NCBI RefSeq assembly: GCF_016745235.1
Contig: NZ_JAELVM010000002.1
Location: forward strand, 558,001-622,000
DNA from: Chryseobacterium endalhagicum
GTDB lineage: Bacteria > Bacteroidota > Bacteroidia > Flavobacteriales > Weeksellaceae
Length of the DNA: 64,000 bases
Reading direction: 5' to 3'
The translations under genes and the position numbers were made by a program. Of this stretch, positions 49,674 through 58,697 are shown piece after piece (position 1 is the first letter of the stretch; each line of letters opens with the position of its first letter). Under the pieces are notes generated by a model, which was not told the DNA's origin, made no database searches, and saw nothing but the letters and a program-made list of their open reading frames with translations.

Positions 49674-50441
49674 TTATTTCCTCCTCAACTCATCCAGACG
49701 GTCCCAGATGTCATCTCTTTTTTTGTAGGGAAGTTCCAGGAAGTCATCAGGGTGGTTTTCTTTATATTCCTGCCATAGTTTATCGTCTTTTTCGCTGTAG
49801 TAGTTGGGAAATTCCCAGATGTACTTTTTTTTTCTTTCTCCTACATTTTTAAAGGCGAAAGCAATAATACTTCCTACTACAGCCCCCGAAAGGTGAGCCT
49901 GCCATGAGATTTTGCTCGGTTCCTGAAGATTATAGAACAGCTCTTCCGGGAACATTCCCCAGATCAAGCTTCCATAATATAAAACAACAAGCAGTGATAT
50001 TGTGAGAAGCTTCATATTCCATTTAAAAACTCCGCTGAAGAACAGGAAGAAGGCAAGAACGTACACGATTCCGCTGGCCCCGATCGTGCAGGTATAGGTA
50101 TAATCGCCGGTGAGAATATCAATGGGTGGAAGCATCCAAAGCAGCAAACCAGTCGCCAGCCAGCCGATTATAAAAACTTTATTGGCAACCAAAGGGTAGA
50201 ACTGATATAAAAGGAACAGCAGAACGGCTACCGGAATGGAATTGCTAATGATATGATCCATATTTCCATGCAGAAGGGGAGAAGTAACAATGCCGAGCAG
50301 GCCTTCCGGTAAAAGAGGAATAATGGCCCCGAAACAGCTTTGAAAAAAGCCCATCGTCTGCAGTAAGAACCCCAGCCACATCGCGGAAAGCATCAGCAAT
50401 GGGGTGATAACAGCTCTTTTGGAAATTATATTTTTAAACAT
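49674..50441 (-). CDS. Rhomboid family intramembrane serine protease
   Basis: A 255-residue protease that cuts within membranes. Six transmembrane helices are expected. Motifs are HGNMDHIISNSIPV (the HxxxN region around 57-66), TIGASGIVYVLAFFLFF with the nucleophile Ser (GASG) and HLSGAVVGSIIAFAFKN with the catalytic His. The C-terminal tail is cytoplasmic and charged (RKKKYIWEFPNYYSEKDDKLW). It stands alone, convergent with a spacer before dprA. Confidence 0.9.
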   Translation of the reverse strand: MFKNIISKRAVITPLLMLSAMWLGFLLQTMGFFQSCFGAIIPLLPEGLLGIVTSPLLHGNMDHIISNSIPVAVLLFLLYQFYPLVANKVFIIGWLATGLLLWMLPPIDILTGDYTYTCTIGASGIVYVLAFFLFFSGVFKWNMKLLTISLLVVLYYGSLIWGMFPEELFYNLQEPSKISWQAHLSGAVVGSIIAFAFKNVGERKKKYIWEFPNYYSEKDDKLWQEYKENHPDDFLELPYKKRDDIWDRLDELRRK

Positions 50442-50698
50442 GTGGAGGGTACGTCAAATCAAAAGCCAATGATAAATTTCGGAAAATTTGTCGATGAATT
50501 CATAGAAGGGGCAATTATTTTAGGACAAAAGGTTTCAATTTTATAATGCCTTGCTTAAGATTTTGACACTGAATGTATTAAAGTGGCTTGTTTTTGGCTT
50601 ATTGAAGATCATTTTGATGATTTAAGGTTTTTTATCATCCAATCATGGGGTTTAAAAAAATTATATTAATATTTTTGTAATGAAAATCATGTAAAATA

Positions 50699-51625
50699 AT
50701 GAAGAAGTTTTTATTGATTCTTTCCCTTTCTATAGGGATTTATGCAAGTGCACAGGAAGAATTGAAAAAAGATTCAGTAGTCGTAGATACTGTAAAATAC
50801 TGGTCCGTACTGGGAAAAAATACTTTAATGATTAATCAGGCTGCCTTTTCTAACTGGGTAGGCGGTGGAGCAAACAACGTAGGCTGGCTTGCCGGGATTA
50901 ATTACAATCTTACCTATGAAAAAGATAATGATCTCTGGGAAAATATTATTGTCCTGGATTACGGGCAGAATGATACCAAAGGTCTGGGCGTAAGGAAAAC
51001 ACAGGATGTAATCAATGTTTCCACCAATTACGGGCGTAAATTTTCCAAAAGCTGGTATTTCTCCCTGGGAGCCGGAATACAGTCTCAGTTTGCTGCCGGA
51101 TATGAAGACGGGAATAACCCTGCTGCGAAAAAAATCTCCAATTTTATGGCTCCCGGCTATCTCAACCTCGGTATGGGTATTACGTACAGGCCTAATGATA
51201 ATCTTACAGTAACCATGCGGCCTACCAACGGACGATGGACTTTTGTTCTGGATAAAGATCTTCAGCTTGCCGGAAATTACGGTTTGAAAAATGACGGCGA
51301 CACTTCACTCTTACAGTTTGGTTTCCTGGGAACGGCCATGTATAAGGTGAAATTAATGGAGAATGTTAATATTACCAATACCGCTTCCGTATTCTCCAAT
51401 TATCTGGATCATCCGGAAAGACTTGTTCTTGCATATGGAGCAGTTCTGAACTTTAAAGTCAATAAATTTATCTCATCCAATATCACGCTGGATCTGCTTT
51501 ATGATCATAATCAGATTCAGAAAACCCAGCTGAAGCAGACCCTTGGGATAGGTTTTGCTTACCTTCTGAATAACGGGGTAAAACGATCTGACCGGAAAGA
51601 CAGCCAGTGGTGGATCAAAAAATAG
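50699..51625 (+). CDS. DUF3078 family protein, copy 1
   Basis: A 308-residue protein with a signal peptide (1-18, ending SAQ). It is a beta-barrel-like outer-membrane protein: the mature part begins with YWSVLGKNTLMINQAAFSNWVGGGANNVGWLAG, the DUF3078 signature, and continues with alternating strands of the porin type. Function unknown. It is paired with a second copy of the same family 232 bases downstream. Confidence 0.88.
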   Translation: MKKFLLILSLSIGIYASAQEELKKDSVVVDTVKYWSVLGKNTLMINQAAFSNWVGGGANNVGWLAGINYNLTYEKDNDLWENIIVLDYGQNDTKGLGVRKTQDVINVSTNYGRKFSKSWYFSLGAGIQSQFAAGYEDGNNPAAKKISNFMAPGYLNLGMGITYRPNDNLTVTMRPTNGRWTFVLDKDLQLAGNYGLKNDGDTSLLQFGFLGTAMYKVKLMENVNITNTASVFSNYLDHPERLVLAYGAVLNFKVNKFISSNITLDLLYDHNQIQKTQLKQTLGIGFAYLLNNGVKRSDRKDSQWWIKK

Positions 51626-51649
51626 ATAACACGCTTTACATCAATACAA

Positions 51650-51682
51650 AATCACTTCCATGCGGAGTGATTTTTTTTTATT
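51650..51682 (+). terminator. Terminator after DUF3078 copy 1
   Basis: The inverted repeat AATCACTTCC/GGAGTGATT with a 4-base loop is followed by a run of T. It separates the two DUF3078 genes, so they are probably transcribed apart. Confidence 0.75.
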
Positions 51683-51857
51683 AATTAGAATAATGATTTT
51701 AAATAATATGGTCGCAATTATATGTTTTTATTCTTTTAATTTTTAAAATAACTTTAATATTTGAATCAAAAAGAAATAATTTTAATATATCATAAATCTG
51801 TGATTAGTTTTTTACCAAAAAATATATGTATATTTTTGTTACGAAAAATCCTTACTT

Positions 51858-52778
51858 ATGAAAAAACTTTTATTTGCCCTTTCCATCTCATGTGGAATAA
51901 GCACAATGGCTCAGGAAGCCAAACCGGATGCTGCTGCTACAGATACGGTAAAAGCATGGTCTATTCAGGGACAAAACACATTAATGCTCAATCAGGCGGC
52001 GTTCTCAAACTGGGTCGGTGGTGGAGCCAATAATGTGGGCTGGCTTGCCGGGGTTAATTACAATCTTACCTATGAAAAAGGCAAAGACCTTTGGGAAAAC
52101 ATTATTATTCTGGGGTACGGACAGAATAATACAAAGGGAATCGGGACCAGAAAAACGCAGGATGTGATCAATCTGTCTACAAATTACGGGCGTGAATTTG
52201 CAAAAAGCTGGTATCTTTCAGGAGGTATCGGGCTTCAGACTCAGTTCGCCGGTGGTTATGAAGATGGTAATAATCCTGATGCGAAAAAGATTTCCAATTT
52301 TATGGCTCCGGGATACCTTAATGTTGGGGTTGGGGTTACCTACCGCCCGGATGACAATCTTACTGTGACGCTCCGTCCGGCCAATGCCAGAGTAACTTTT
52401 GTTCTGGATGAAGATCTTCAGACGGCAGGAACTTATGGATTGAAAAACAATGGAGATTCTTCCCTGTTCCAATTCGGTTTCCTGGGAACGGCAATATACA
52501 AGATCAAGATTATGGAGAACATCAACCTGACCAATACGGCGTCTGTATTTTCAAACTATCTTGATAAACCGGATCATTTGGTACTTGGATACAGCGGAAT
52601 TCTTAATATGAAGATCAATAAATTTATTTCAACGAATATCACTTTGGATCTGATGTACGATCACAATCAGATTCAAAAGACACAGCTTAAACAGACTCTG
52701 GGAGTTGGATTCGCTTACAATATTGATAACGGGAAGAAACGTTCTGATAAAAAAGAGAACCAGTCCTGGCTGAAGTAA
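51858..52778 (+). CDS. DUF3078 family protein, copy 2
   Basis: A 306-residue paralogue, about 75 percent identical by eye to copy 1 in its mature part (WSIQGQNTLMLNQAAFSNWVGGGANNVGWLAG and EDGNNPDAKKISNFMAPGYLNVGVG). Signal peptide at 1-18. The gene has its own -7-like box (TATTTTTG, 51831-51838). A tandem duplication. Confidence 0.88.
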   Translation: MKKLLFALSISCGISTMAQEAKPDAAATDTVKAWSIQGQNTLMLNQAAFSNWVGGGANNVGWLAGVNYNLTYEKGKDLWENIIILGYGQNNTKGIGTRKTQDVINLSTNYGREFAKSWYLSGGIGLQTQFAGGYEDGNNPDAKKISNFMAPGYLNVGVGVTYRPDDNLTVTLRPANARVTFVLDEDLQTAGTYGLKNNGDSSLFQFGFLGTAIYKIKIMENINLTNTASVFSNYLDKPDHLVLGYSGILNMKINKFISTNITLDLMYDHNQIQKTQLKQTLGVGFAYNIDNGKKRSDKKENQSWLK

Positions 52779-52847
52779 TTAGAGGATTGAAAGATGGGGG
52801 AGGGAAGATGGAAGTTATTACCAACTTTATAGTAACTTATAAAGCTT

Positions 52848-52880
52848 CGGGATGCGGGTTTCGGGGTTAGAACCAGCAAC
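52848..52880 (-). repeat. Copy B of a dispersed inverted repeat
   Basis: Reverse complement of 49621-49653 with one mismatch. The bases that follow (52881-52923) also resemble the spacer at 16495-16528, both ending in CTCTCAAACTT. Confidence 0.7.
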
Positions 52881-52943
52881 CCAATTCTCAAACCCAAAAA
52901 CTCTCTGACTCTCAAACTTGTATCTTCGGACTTCTATTCCAAT

Positions 52944-52974
52944 AAAAAAGCACTTCAGGAAGAAGTGCTTTTTT
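52944..52974. terminator. Terminator of the suf operon (bidirectional)
   Basis: Stem AAAAAGCACTTC/GAAGTGCTTTTT with a 5-base loop, with A-rich and T-rich flanks. It lies 22 bases after the sufD stop and can also end the DUF3078 transcript. Confidence 0.85.
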
Positions 52975-52995
52975 GGGTATCAATTTATATTAGTC

Positions 52996-54303
52996 TTAAA
53001 ATTCTATATCCACCTGAAGCTTTTCAGCTAAAAGTTTAGAGATTTTTTCTTTAAGCGGTTCTATGTCAATGTTTTGCATTGCATCGTTAGCAAAAGCATA
53101 TAAAAGTAATGCCTGAGCTTCTTTTTTGGAAATTCCTCTTGCTCTTAAATAGAACAGGGCATCTTCATTCAATTGGCCTACTGTACAGCCGTGAGAACAT
53201 TTTACATCATCTGCAAAGATCTCCAACTGAGGTTTGGTGTCAATAGTAGCCCCTTCACTTAGCAATACATTGTTATTCTGCTGATAAGCATTGGTTTTCT
53301 GAGCAATTTTATTCACAAAAACCTTTCCGTTGAATACTCCGTGAGCATTACCATCGAAAATACCTTTGTAATTCTGGTAGCTTTCACAGTTCGGGAAATT
53401 GTGGTGAACAGCCGTATGGTGATCCACCAGCTGATCTTTTCCAATGATTGTGATTCCGTTCATAAATGAATTGATATTGCTTCCGTTATGAATGAAATCC
53501 AGGTTGTTTCTTATCAGTTTTCCACCGAAAGAGAACGTATTTACAGTGGTTAAGCTGTCTTTTTCCTGTCTTGCAAAAGTACTGTCGATAAGGTACGACG
53601 TATTGTTGTCATTCTGAAGCTTGTGCCAGTCTGCTTTCGCATTGGGATAAGTGAAGATTTCCGTCACAGAATTCGTAAGCACATACGTACTGTCGAAATT
53701 GTGGTGGCTCTCTATCACCTCTACTTTAGCTCCCTCTTCTACAATCAGCAGGTTTCTGGTATTGTAGAATGTATTTTCTTCCTGATTCTGAGAAATATAA
53801 AAAACGTGGATCGGTTTTTCGATCACTACATTTTTTGGAACCTTCAAAAAGAACCCGTATTTGCAGTAAGCAAGGTTCAGGTTGGTAAAAGCCGTTTCCT
53901 GAGAAGCAATAGTATTGAAATATTTTTCAAATACTTCTCTGTGTTTCTCATCATTCAACGCATAGTTGAAAGAAAGGAATTCTACATTCTCGATAGAAAC
54001 TTTTGAAAGCTCTTTATGAAGCTGGCCATTTACAAAAACGATCCAGTCAAAATTTTCTTCGCCCAAATGAAGCTGATCCAGCTGTTCTTTGGTGATATTA
54101 TGACTTTCTTTAGGGAAAAAATTATAGTTTTTCTCTGTGATCTCTTTGATGCTGGTATATTTATATTCTTCGTCTTTTTTAGTCGGAAAACCTAAGTTTT
54201 CGAACTTTTGAAGAGCAGTTTTTCTTTCTCCATCCAGAAACCTGTGACGAAGACTCTCCAAAAATTCACCGTGATTGTCAATAATCTGATCGTATAAAGC
54301 CAT
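52996..54303 (-). CDS. sufD: Fe-S assembly protein SufD
   Basis: A protein of 435 residues from ATG at 54303 (ALYDQIIDNHGEFLESLRHR). The upstream in-frame ATG (54324) adds 7 residues. SufD is part of the SufBC2D scaffold that builds Fe-S clusters. The features are a parallel beta-helix core (NVEFLSFNYALN and TNSVTEIFTYPNAKADWHKLQNDNN) and the conserved ending KCSHGCTVGQLNEDALFYLRARGISKKEAQALL. It lacks the Walker motifs, as expected. It follows sufC with a 114-bp gap. Confidence 0.93.
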   Translation of the reverse strand: MALYDQIIDNHGEFLESLRHRFLDGERKTALQKFENLGFPTKKDEEYKYTSIKEITEKNYNFFPKESHNITKEQLDQLHLGEENFDWIVFVNGQLHKELSKVSIENVEFLSFNYALNDEKHREVFEKYFNTIASQETAFTNLNLAYCKYGFFLKVPKNVVIEKPIHVFYISQNQEENTFYNTRNLLIVEEGAKVEVIESHHNFDSTYVLTNSVTEIFTYPNAKADWHKLQNDNNTSYLIDSTFARQEKDSLTTVNTFSFGGKLIRNNLDFIHNGSNINSFMNGITIIGKDQLVDHHTAVHHNFPNCESYQNYKGIFDGNAHGVFNGKVFVNKIAQKTNAYQQNNNVLLSEGATIDTKPQLEIFADDVKCSHGCTVGQLNEDALFYLRARGISKKEAQALLLYAFANDAMQNIDIEPLKEKISKLLAEKLQVDIEF

Positions 54304-54417
54304 TACTGATATTTCGGCCATCACACCTTATTTTATATATTTAAAAATAATAATATTTATTGCGGTTTTTCCGCATATTCAGACAGAATTGATAAAATTC
54401 CTCCTGAAAAATTCTTC

Positions 54418-55161
54418 TTAGTTAAGAAGCCAGTCGTACCCTTTTTCTTCAAGTTCCAGAGCCAGGGATTTGTCACCGGTTTTGATGATCTTTCCGTTAG
54501 CAAGAACGTGAACGAAGTCAGGCTGGATATAGTTAAGCAATCTCTGATAGTGGGTAATCAAAAGAACTGCGTTTCCTTCGTTTTTAAATGCGTTTACACC
54601 ATCTGCAACAATTCTAAGTGCATCGATGTCCAATCCTGAATCTGTTTCATCCAGAATAGCCAGTTTCGGGTTAAGCATCATCATCTGGAAAATTTCGTTT
54701 CTTTTCTTTTCACCTCCGGAGAATCCTTCGTTCAGTGATCTTGAAAGGAAATCTTTTTTTATACCTAGTTGCTCGGATTTTTCACGGATAAGAGCAAGCA
54801 TTTCTTTTGCCGGCATTTCTGCAAGTCCGTTTGCTTTTCTTGTTTCGTTTAATGCAGCCTTGATAAAGTTGGTTACAGAAACCCCCGGAATTTCTACCGG
54901 ATACTGGAAAGAAAGGAATATCCCTTTGTGAGCTCTGTCTTCAGGAGCATCCTCGATGATATTCTCACCTCTGAAAATAATTTCCCCGTCCGTCACTTCA
55001 TACTCTTCTTTTCCGGCAATTACAGAAGAAAGAGTAGATTTTCCAGCTCCGTTAGGTCCCATGATCGCGTGAACTTCACCCGGCTTTATTTCAAGATTAA
55101 TACCTTTTAAAATTTCTGCGCCGTCTTCAATTTTGGCGTGCAAGTTTTTTATCTCTAACAT
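54418..55161 (-). CDS. sufC: Fe-S assembly ATPase SufC
   Basis: A 247-residue ABC-type ATPase. It has Walker A (GPNGAGKST), the signature motif [13 protein letters not shown], Walker B ([12 protein letters not shown]) and the H-loop ([10 protein letters not shown]), arranged as in SufC. It powers the SufBCD scaffold. The start at 55161 is 10 bases downstream (on the minus strand) of the right edge of the GxxExxY cassette. Confidence 0.95.
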   Translation of the reverse strand: MLEIKNLHAKIEDGAEILKGINLEIKPGEVHAIMGPNGAGKSTLSSVIAGKEEYEVTDGEIIFRGENIIEDAPEDRAHKGIFLSFQYPVEIPGVSVTNFIKAALNETRKANGLAEMPAKEMLALIREKSEQLGIKKDFLSRSLNEGFSGGEKKRNEIFQMMMLNPKLAILDETDSGLDIDALRIVADGVNAFKNEGNAVLLITHYQRLLNYIQPDFVHVLANGKIIKTGDKSLALELEEKGYDWLLN

Positions 55162-55170
55162 ATATTTTAG

Positions 55171-55244
55171 TTTATCACAAGGCTAGACTAAGATTTTTTT
55201 AATCTCCTTTGCTTTTATAAGATAAACAAAGGCGCTAACGCTTA
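55171..55244 (+). repeat. Left inverted repeat of the cassette
   Basis: A 74-bp arm pairing with 55733-55806. It contains AAGGCTAGACTAAG near its outer end. Confidence 0.85.
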
Positions 55245-55273
55245 TCAATGAAATACTATTTATCAATTTTAAT

Positions 55274-55660
55274 CTAAAACTTATCAAGACCGTTTGCTAT
55301 TCTCATTACACCATTTTTAAAAAGGCGTGAGTTGAAATTAATCAACATTCCTAGTTTATAGTTCCCTAATCTTAAATAATTTTTCAATTGTGCTGCATGA
55401 AAATTGTTTAGACTTTCAACGGATTTAAGCTCTAAAACAACTTTGTTTTCAATCAATAAATCCATTTTAAAGGCATTTTCCAACAGCAACTCTTCGTATT
55501 GAATGTTTAAAGACTTTTGCCTTTCAACTTCAACTCCTATTTTTTTAAGTTCATAAAAAAGACATTCCTCATAAATGCTTTCAAATAAGCCTACTCCTAA
55601 CTTTCTATGAACCTTCAAGCCATTTTCAAAGACAATCTTTGAAATTTCATTTTCGGTCAT
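55274..55660 (-). CDS. GxxExxY protein
   Basis: A protein of about 128 residues from ATG at 55660 (TENEISKIVFENGLKVHRKLG). An upstream in-frame ATG at 55711 adds 17 residues with no family match. The name-giving signature GLFESIYEECL lies near residue 22, then KMDLLIENKVVLELKSVE (PD-(D/E)xK nuclease-like active site) and LGMLINFNSRLFKNGVMRIAN. The family is widely distributed in Bacteroidetes and often scattered. Function unproven. The gene sits inside inverted repeats. Confidence 0.85.
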   Translation of the reverse strand: MTENEISKIVFENGLKVHRKLGVGLFESIYEECLFYELKKIGVEVERQKSLNIQYEELLLENAFKMDLLIENKVVLELKSVESLNNFHAAQLKNYLRLGNYKLGMLINFNSRLFKNGVMRIANGLDKF

Positions 55661-55732
55661 TTGTGTAATTTTTCGCAAAGATACATAAGTTAATGGGAGA
55701 AACTTCACCATTTAAACTTTGTATTGCTTTCC

Positions 55733-55806
55733 TAAGCGTTAGCGCCTTTGTTTATCTTTAAATAAATAATACGCTGTTAAAAAACTTAGTCTAGCCTTGC
55801 GATAAA
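55733..55806 (-). repeat. Right inverted repeat of the cassette
   Basis: A 74-bp arm, the mirror of 55171-55244. It ends 5 bases before the sufB stop codon. Confidence 0.85.
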
Positions 55807-55811
55807 TAAAA

Positions 55812-57260
55812 TTACCCCACTGAACCCTCAAGAGAAATCTCCAGTAATTTCTGAGCTTCGATAGCAAATTCCATTGGAAGTTTATTCAATACTTCTTTAC
55901 TGAAACCGTTTACAATCAATGCGATTGCTCTTTCTGTATCAATTCCTCTCTGATTACAGTAGAAAATCTGGTCTTCACCGATTTTTGAAGTGGTAGCTTC
56001 GTGTTCCAGCTGTGCCGTAGGGTCTTTGATTTCAATATAAGGGAAAGTGTGTGCTCCGCATTCATTACCCATCAATAGAGAATCGCACTGGGAGAAGTTT
56101 CTTGCTCCTTTTGCAGAAGGCATTACTTTTACCTGGCCTCTATATGAATTCTGAGATTTTCCTGCAGAAATTCCTTTTGAAATAATGGTTGATTTGGTAT
56201 TCTTTCCGATGTGGATCATTTTAGTTCCCGTATCTGCATACTGGTGATTGTTGGTCACCGCGATAGAGTAGAACTCACCAATTGAATTATCCCCTTTCAA
56301 TATACAAGACGGGTATTTCCAGGTTACAGCAGAACCTGTTTCCACCTGAGTCCATGAGATTTTTGCATTTCTCTCGCACAATCCTCTTTTGGTTACAAAA
56401 TTGAAAACACCTCCTTTTCCTTCTTCATTTCCCGGATACCAATTCTGTACGGTTGAATATTTGATCTCAGCACCATCCATTGCGATAAGTTCCACAACAG
56501 CTGCGTGAAGCTGGTTTTCATCTCTTGATGGGGCTGTACATCCCTCAAGATAAGAAACATAACTTCCTTCATCTGCAATAACAAGTGTTCTTTCAAACTG
56601 TCCTGTTCCTGCCTGGTTGATACGGAAGTAAGTGGAAAGTTCCATCGGGCATCTTACGCCTTTTGGAATATAGCAGAAACTTCCGTCAGAGAATACCGCG
56701 GAATTCAGTGCTGAATAAAAATTATCTCCTCTCGGAACTACTTTTCCAAGATATTTTCTTACTAAATCAGGATGATTTTTAATGGCTTCCGAAATAGAAC
56801 AGAAAATAATTCCTTTTTCCATTAAGGTATCCTGGAAAGTGGTTTTTACAGAAACTGAATCTATTACGATATCCACAGCAACTCCGGAAAGTCTTTTCTG
56901 CTCTTCGATATTGATACCCAGTTTCGCAAAAGTTTTCAATAATTCAGGGTCTACCTCATCAAGGCTTTCCAGTTCCGGCTTCGATTTTGGCGCAGCATAG
57001 TAACGGATTGCCTGAAAGTCTGGCTTTTCATATTTAATGTTAGCCCATGTAGGTTCTGTCATTTTCAGCCAGATTCTGAAAGACTCCAGACGCCATTCCG
57101 TCATCCATTCCGGTTCCTCTTTTTTCGCAGAGATCGCACGGACAATATCCTCGTTTAAACCGATAGGAAAGTCTTCATAGTCTATCTTCGTTTCCCACCC
57201 GAATTCATATTTTTTATTTTCTAGATCGACTCTTAAATCGTCTTCAGTATATTTACTCAT
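55812..57260 (-). CDS. sufB: Fe-S assembly protein SufB
   Basis: A 482-residue scaffold protein. It has the SufB-specific patterns [77 protein letters not shown] and the ending [36 protein letters not shown]. Cys residues of the assembly site are visible (GCTAPSRD). It starts 71 bases after sufA. With the cassette removed, its stop would lie near sufC as in normal suf operons. Confidence 0.96.
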   Translation of the reverse strand: MSKYTEDDLRVDLENKKYEFGWETKIDYEDFPIGLNEDIVRAISAKKEEPEWMTEWRLESFRIWLKMTEPTWANIKYEKPDFQAIRYYAAPKSKPELESLDEVDPELLKTFAKLGINIEEQKRLSGVAVDIVIDSVSVKTTFQDTLMEKGIIFCSISEAIKNHPDLVRKYLGKVVPRGDNFYSALNSAVFSDGSFCYIPKGVRCPMELSTYFRINQAGTGQFERTLVIADEGSYVSYLEGCTAPSRDENQLHAAVVELIAMDGAEIKYSTVQNWYPGNEEGKGGVFNFVTKRGLCERNAKISWTQVETGSAVTWKYPSCILKGDNSIGEFYSIAVTNNHQYADTGTKMIHIGKNTKSTIISKGISAGKSQNSYRGQVKVMPSAKGARNFSQCDSLLMGNECGAHTFPYIEIKDPTAQLEHEATTSKIGEDQIFYCNQRGIDTERAIALIVNGFSKEVLNKLPMEFAIEAQKLLEISLEGSVG

Positions 57261-57331
57261 TGTTTTTTTGATTTCAGATATCAGACTTCAGATCTCAGAA
57301 ACAAATCTGACATCTCTGTCTAATGTCTTTT

Positions 57332-57661
57332 CTATAAAGAAAAACTCTCTCCACAACCACACGTTCTGGATGCATTAGGATTGTTGAAAACAAACCCCTT
57401 TCCGTTTAATCCTCCTGAATATTCAAGGATTGTTCCTGCTAAATAAAGGATAGATTTTTTCTCAACAATAATTTTCACATCATTGTCTTCAAAAATTTGA
57501 TCTGTGTCTGTTTTTTGATTGTCAAATCCCAAAACATACTCTAAACCAGAACATCCTCCACTTTTTACCCCTACTCTTATATAATCTTCAGCAGGGTTGA
57601 AACCATCTTCCGCCATAAGCTGGATGGCTTTTGCCTTTGCTTGATCTGATACTTTTATCAT
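57332..57661 (-). CDS. sufA: Fe-S carrier, HesB/IscA/SufA family
   Basis: A 109-residue A-type carrier that hands Fe-S clusters to target proteins. The three conserved Cys are seen: VKSGGCSGLEYV (Cys43 area) and CGCGESF at the end. It is the first gene of the suf operon, with a -7-like box TATTTTTG at 57690-57697. ErpA is the other possible name, but the gene context favours SufA. Confidence 0.93.
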   Translation of the reverse strand: MIKVSDQAKAKAIQLMAEDGFNPAEDYIRVGVKSGGCSGLEYVLGFDNQKTDTDQIFEDNDVKIIVEKKSILYLAGTILEYSGGLNGKGFVFNNPNASRTCGCGESFSL

Positions 57662-57806
57662 TGTATTTATTTAGAATGATTTAATGATGCAAAAATACGT
57701 ACAATAATTAGGAAATAAAAATCGGGAATTTTATTTTATCGATTTTTATTATTGATGGCTTAACTTTGGTAACCTTTTGAAATCCAAACAATAAATTTAT
57801 TCTACA

Positions 57807-58646
57807 ATGAAAAAAATTGGCATCATTGCTTTAGCGCTGTTTATGCAGCATATTTCTGCCCAGAACAACCGGTTTGTTTATCAGGTAACAATGAAACCTG
57901 ATGCGGAAAATAAAAGTGATATTAAAACTGAAAATACTTATTTAGATATATCCGCAGAAAAATCTCTTTTTTATTCTGAAAACAGATACAAGAGGGATTC
58001 TATTTTGCAGAAAGCTTTCCAGGGGGGTGGCGGAAGAGCCTCTGTGAGCAGGGAGCAGATGGAGGGAATGAGGAGCAACATCAACTATTCTGTTGAAAAG
58101 GATATGGCCAGCCAGAAGACGTATTTTAAGGACAGGATCGGAAGAGATGTTTATGTTTATGAGGAAGACCGTCCCCTGAACTGGAGCATGTCTTCTGAAA
58201 CAACGAAGATCGGTGATTATAAAGTTCAGAAAGCCACAACGGATTTTGCCGGGAGAAAATGGACGGCCTGGTTTACTACAGATCTGCCTTATCAGGATGG
58301 ACCGTATAAATTCAAAGGACTTCCGGGACTGATTGTTAAAGTGGAAGATGATAAAGGGGATTATTCTTTTGATCTGATGAAGAACTATAAAATTGCCGAG
58401 ATTGTTACACTGAATCAGTTTGGAAATATCTTGAAGGTAAAAAGAGCAGAGTACGTGAAACAACAGGAAAAATATAAAAAAGATCCTATGTCATTCATGC
58501 AGGGTGGCGGTGGCGGTTTTCCTGCACCTCCAAGGGCTAATGGCGGCAGAGGAGGAAATCAGAATCCTGCCGAGATGAGAAAAAGAGTGGAAGAACGGGC
58601 TAAAGAAGAGGCTAAGAAAAACAGCAATCCGATAGAATTACCATAA
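57807..58646 (+). CDS. GLPGLI family protein
   Basis: A 279-residue periplasmic protein. Signal peptide (1-18). The family name motif is present as GPYKFKGLPGLIVKVED (residues 171-187). The first half has a beta-rich start (NRFVYQVTMKPDAENKSD), the last 60 residues are Gly, Pro and charge rich (MQGGGGGFPAPPRANGGRGG) and probably disordered. Family common in Bacteroidetes, function unknown. A -7-like box TAACTTTG is at 57761-57768. Confidence 0.9.
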   Translation: MKKIGIIALALFMQHISAQNNRFVYQVTMKPDAENKSDIKTENTYLDISAEKSLFYSENRYKRDSILQKAFQGGGGRASVSREQMEGMRSNINYSVEKDMASQKTYFKDRIGRDVYVYEEDRPLNWSMSSETTKIGDYKVQKATTDFAGRKWTAWFTTDLPYQDGPYKFKGLPGLIVKVEDDKGDYSFDLMKNYKIAEIVTLNQFGNILKVKRAEYVKQQEKYKKDPMSFMQGGGGGFPAPPRANGGRGGNQNPAEMRKRVEERAKEEAKKNSNPIELP

Positions 58647-58650
58647 AATT

Positions 58651-58685
58651 AAAACCCCTGAAGAACTTCTTCAGGGGTTTTAATT
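58651..58685. terminator. Bidirectional terminator
   Basis: Stem AAAACCCCTGAAGAA paired with TTCTTCAGGGGTTTT and short loop. It ends the GLPGLI gene and, on the other strand, the metallopeptidase gene. Confidence 0.85.
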
Positions 58686-58697
58686 TTTATAAAAAGA

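Larger units (their letters stand above)
55171..55806. mobile_element. 636-bp cassette with inverted repeats carrying a GxxExxY gene
   Basis: Two 74-bp arms, 55171-55244 and 55733-55806, are inverted copies of each other. The outer 22 bp match at 21 positions; the inner 26 bp match exactly (AAGATAAACAAAGGCGCTAA and following). Between them lies a single GxxExxY gene. No transposase is encoded, so it may be mobilised in trans (MITE-like). It is placed with 9 and 5 bases to the neighbouring suf genes, in the middle of an operon for an important pathway. Confidence 0.8.
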
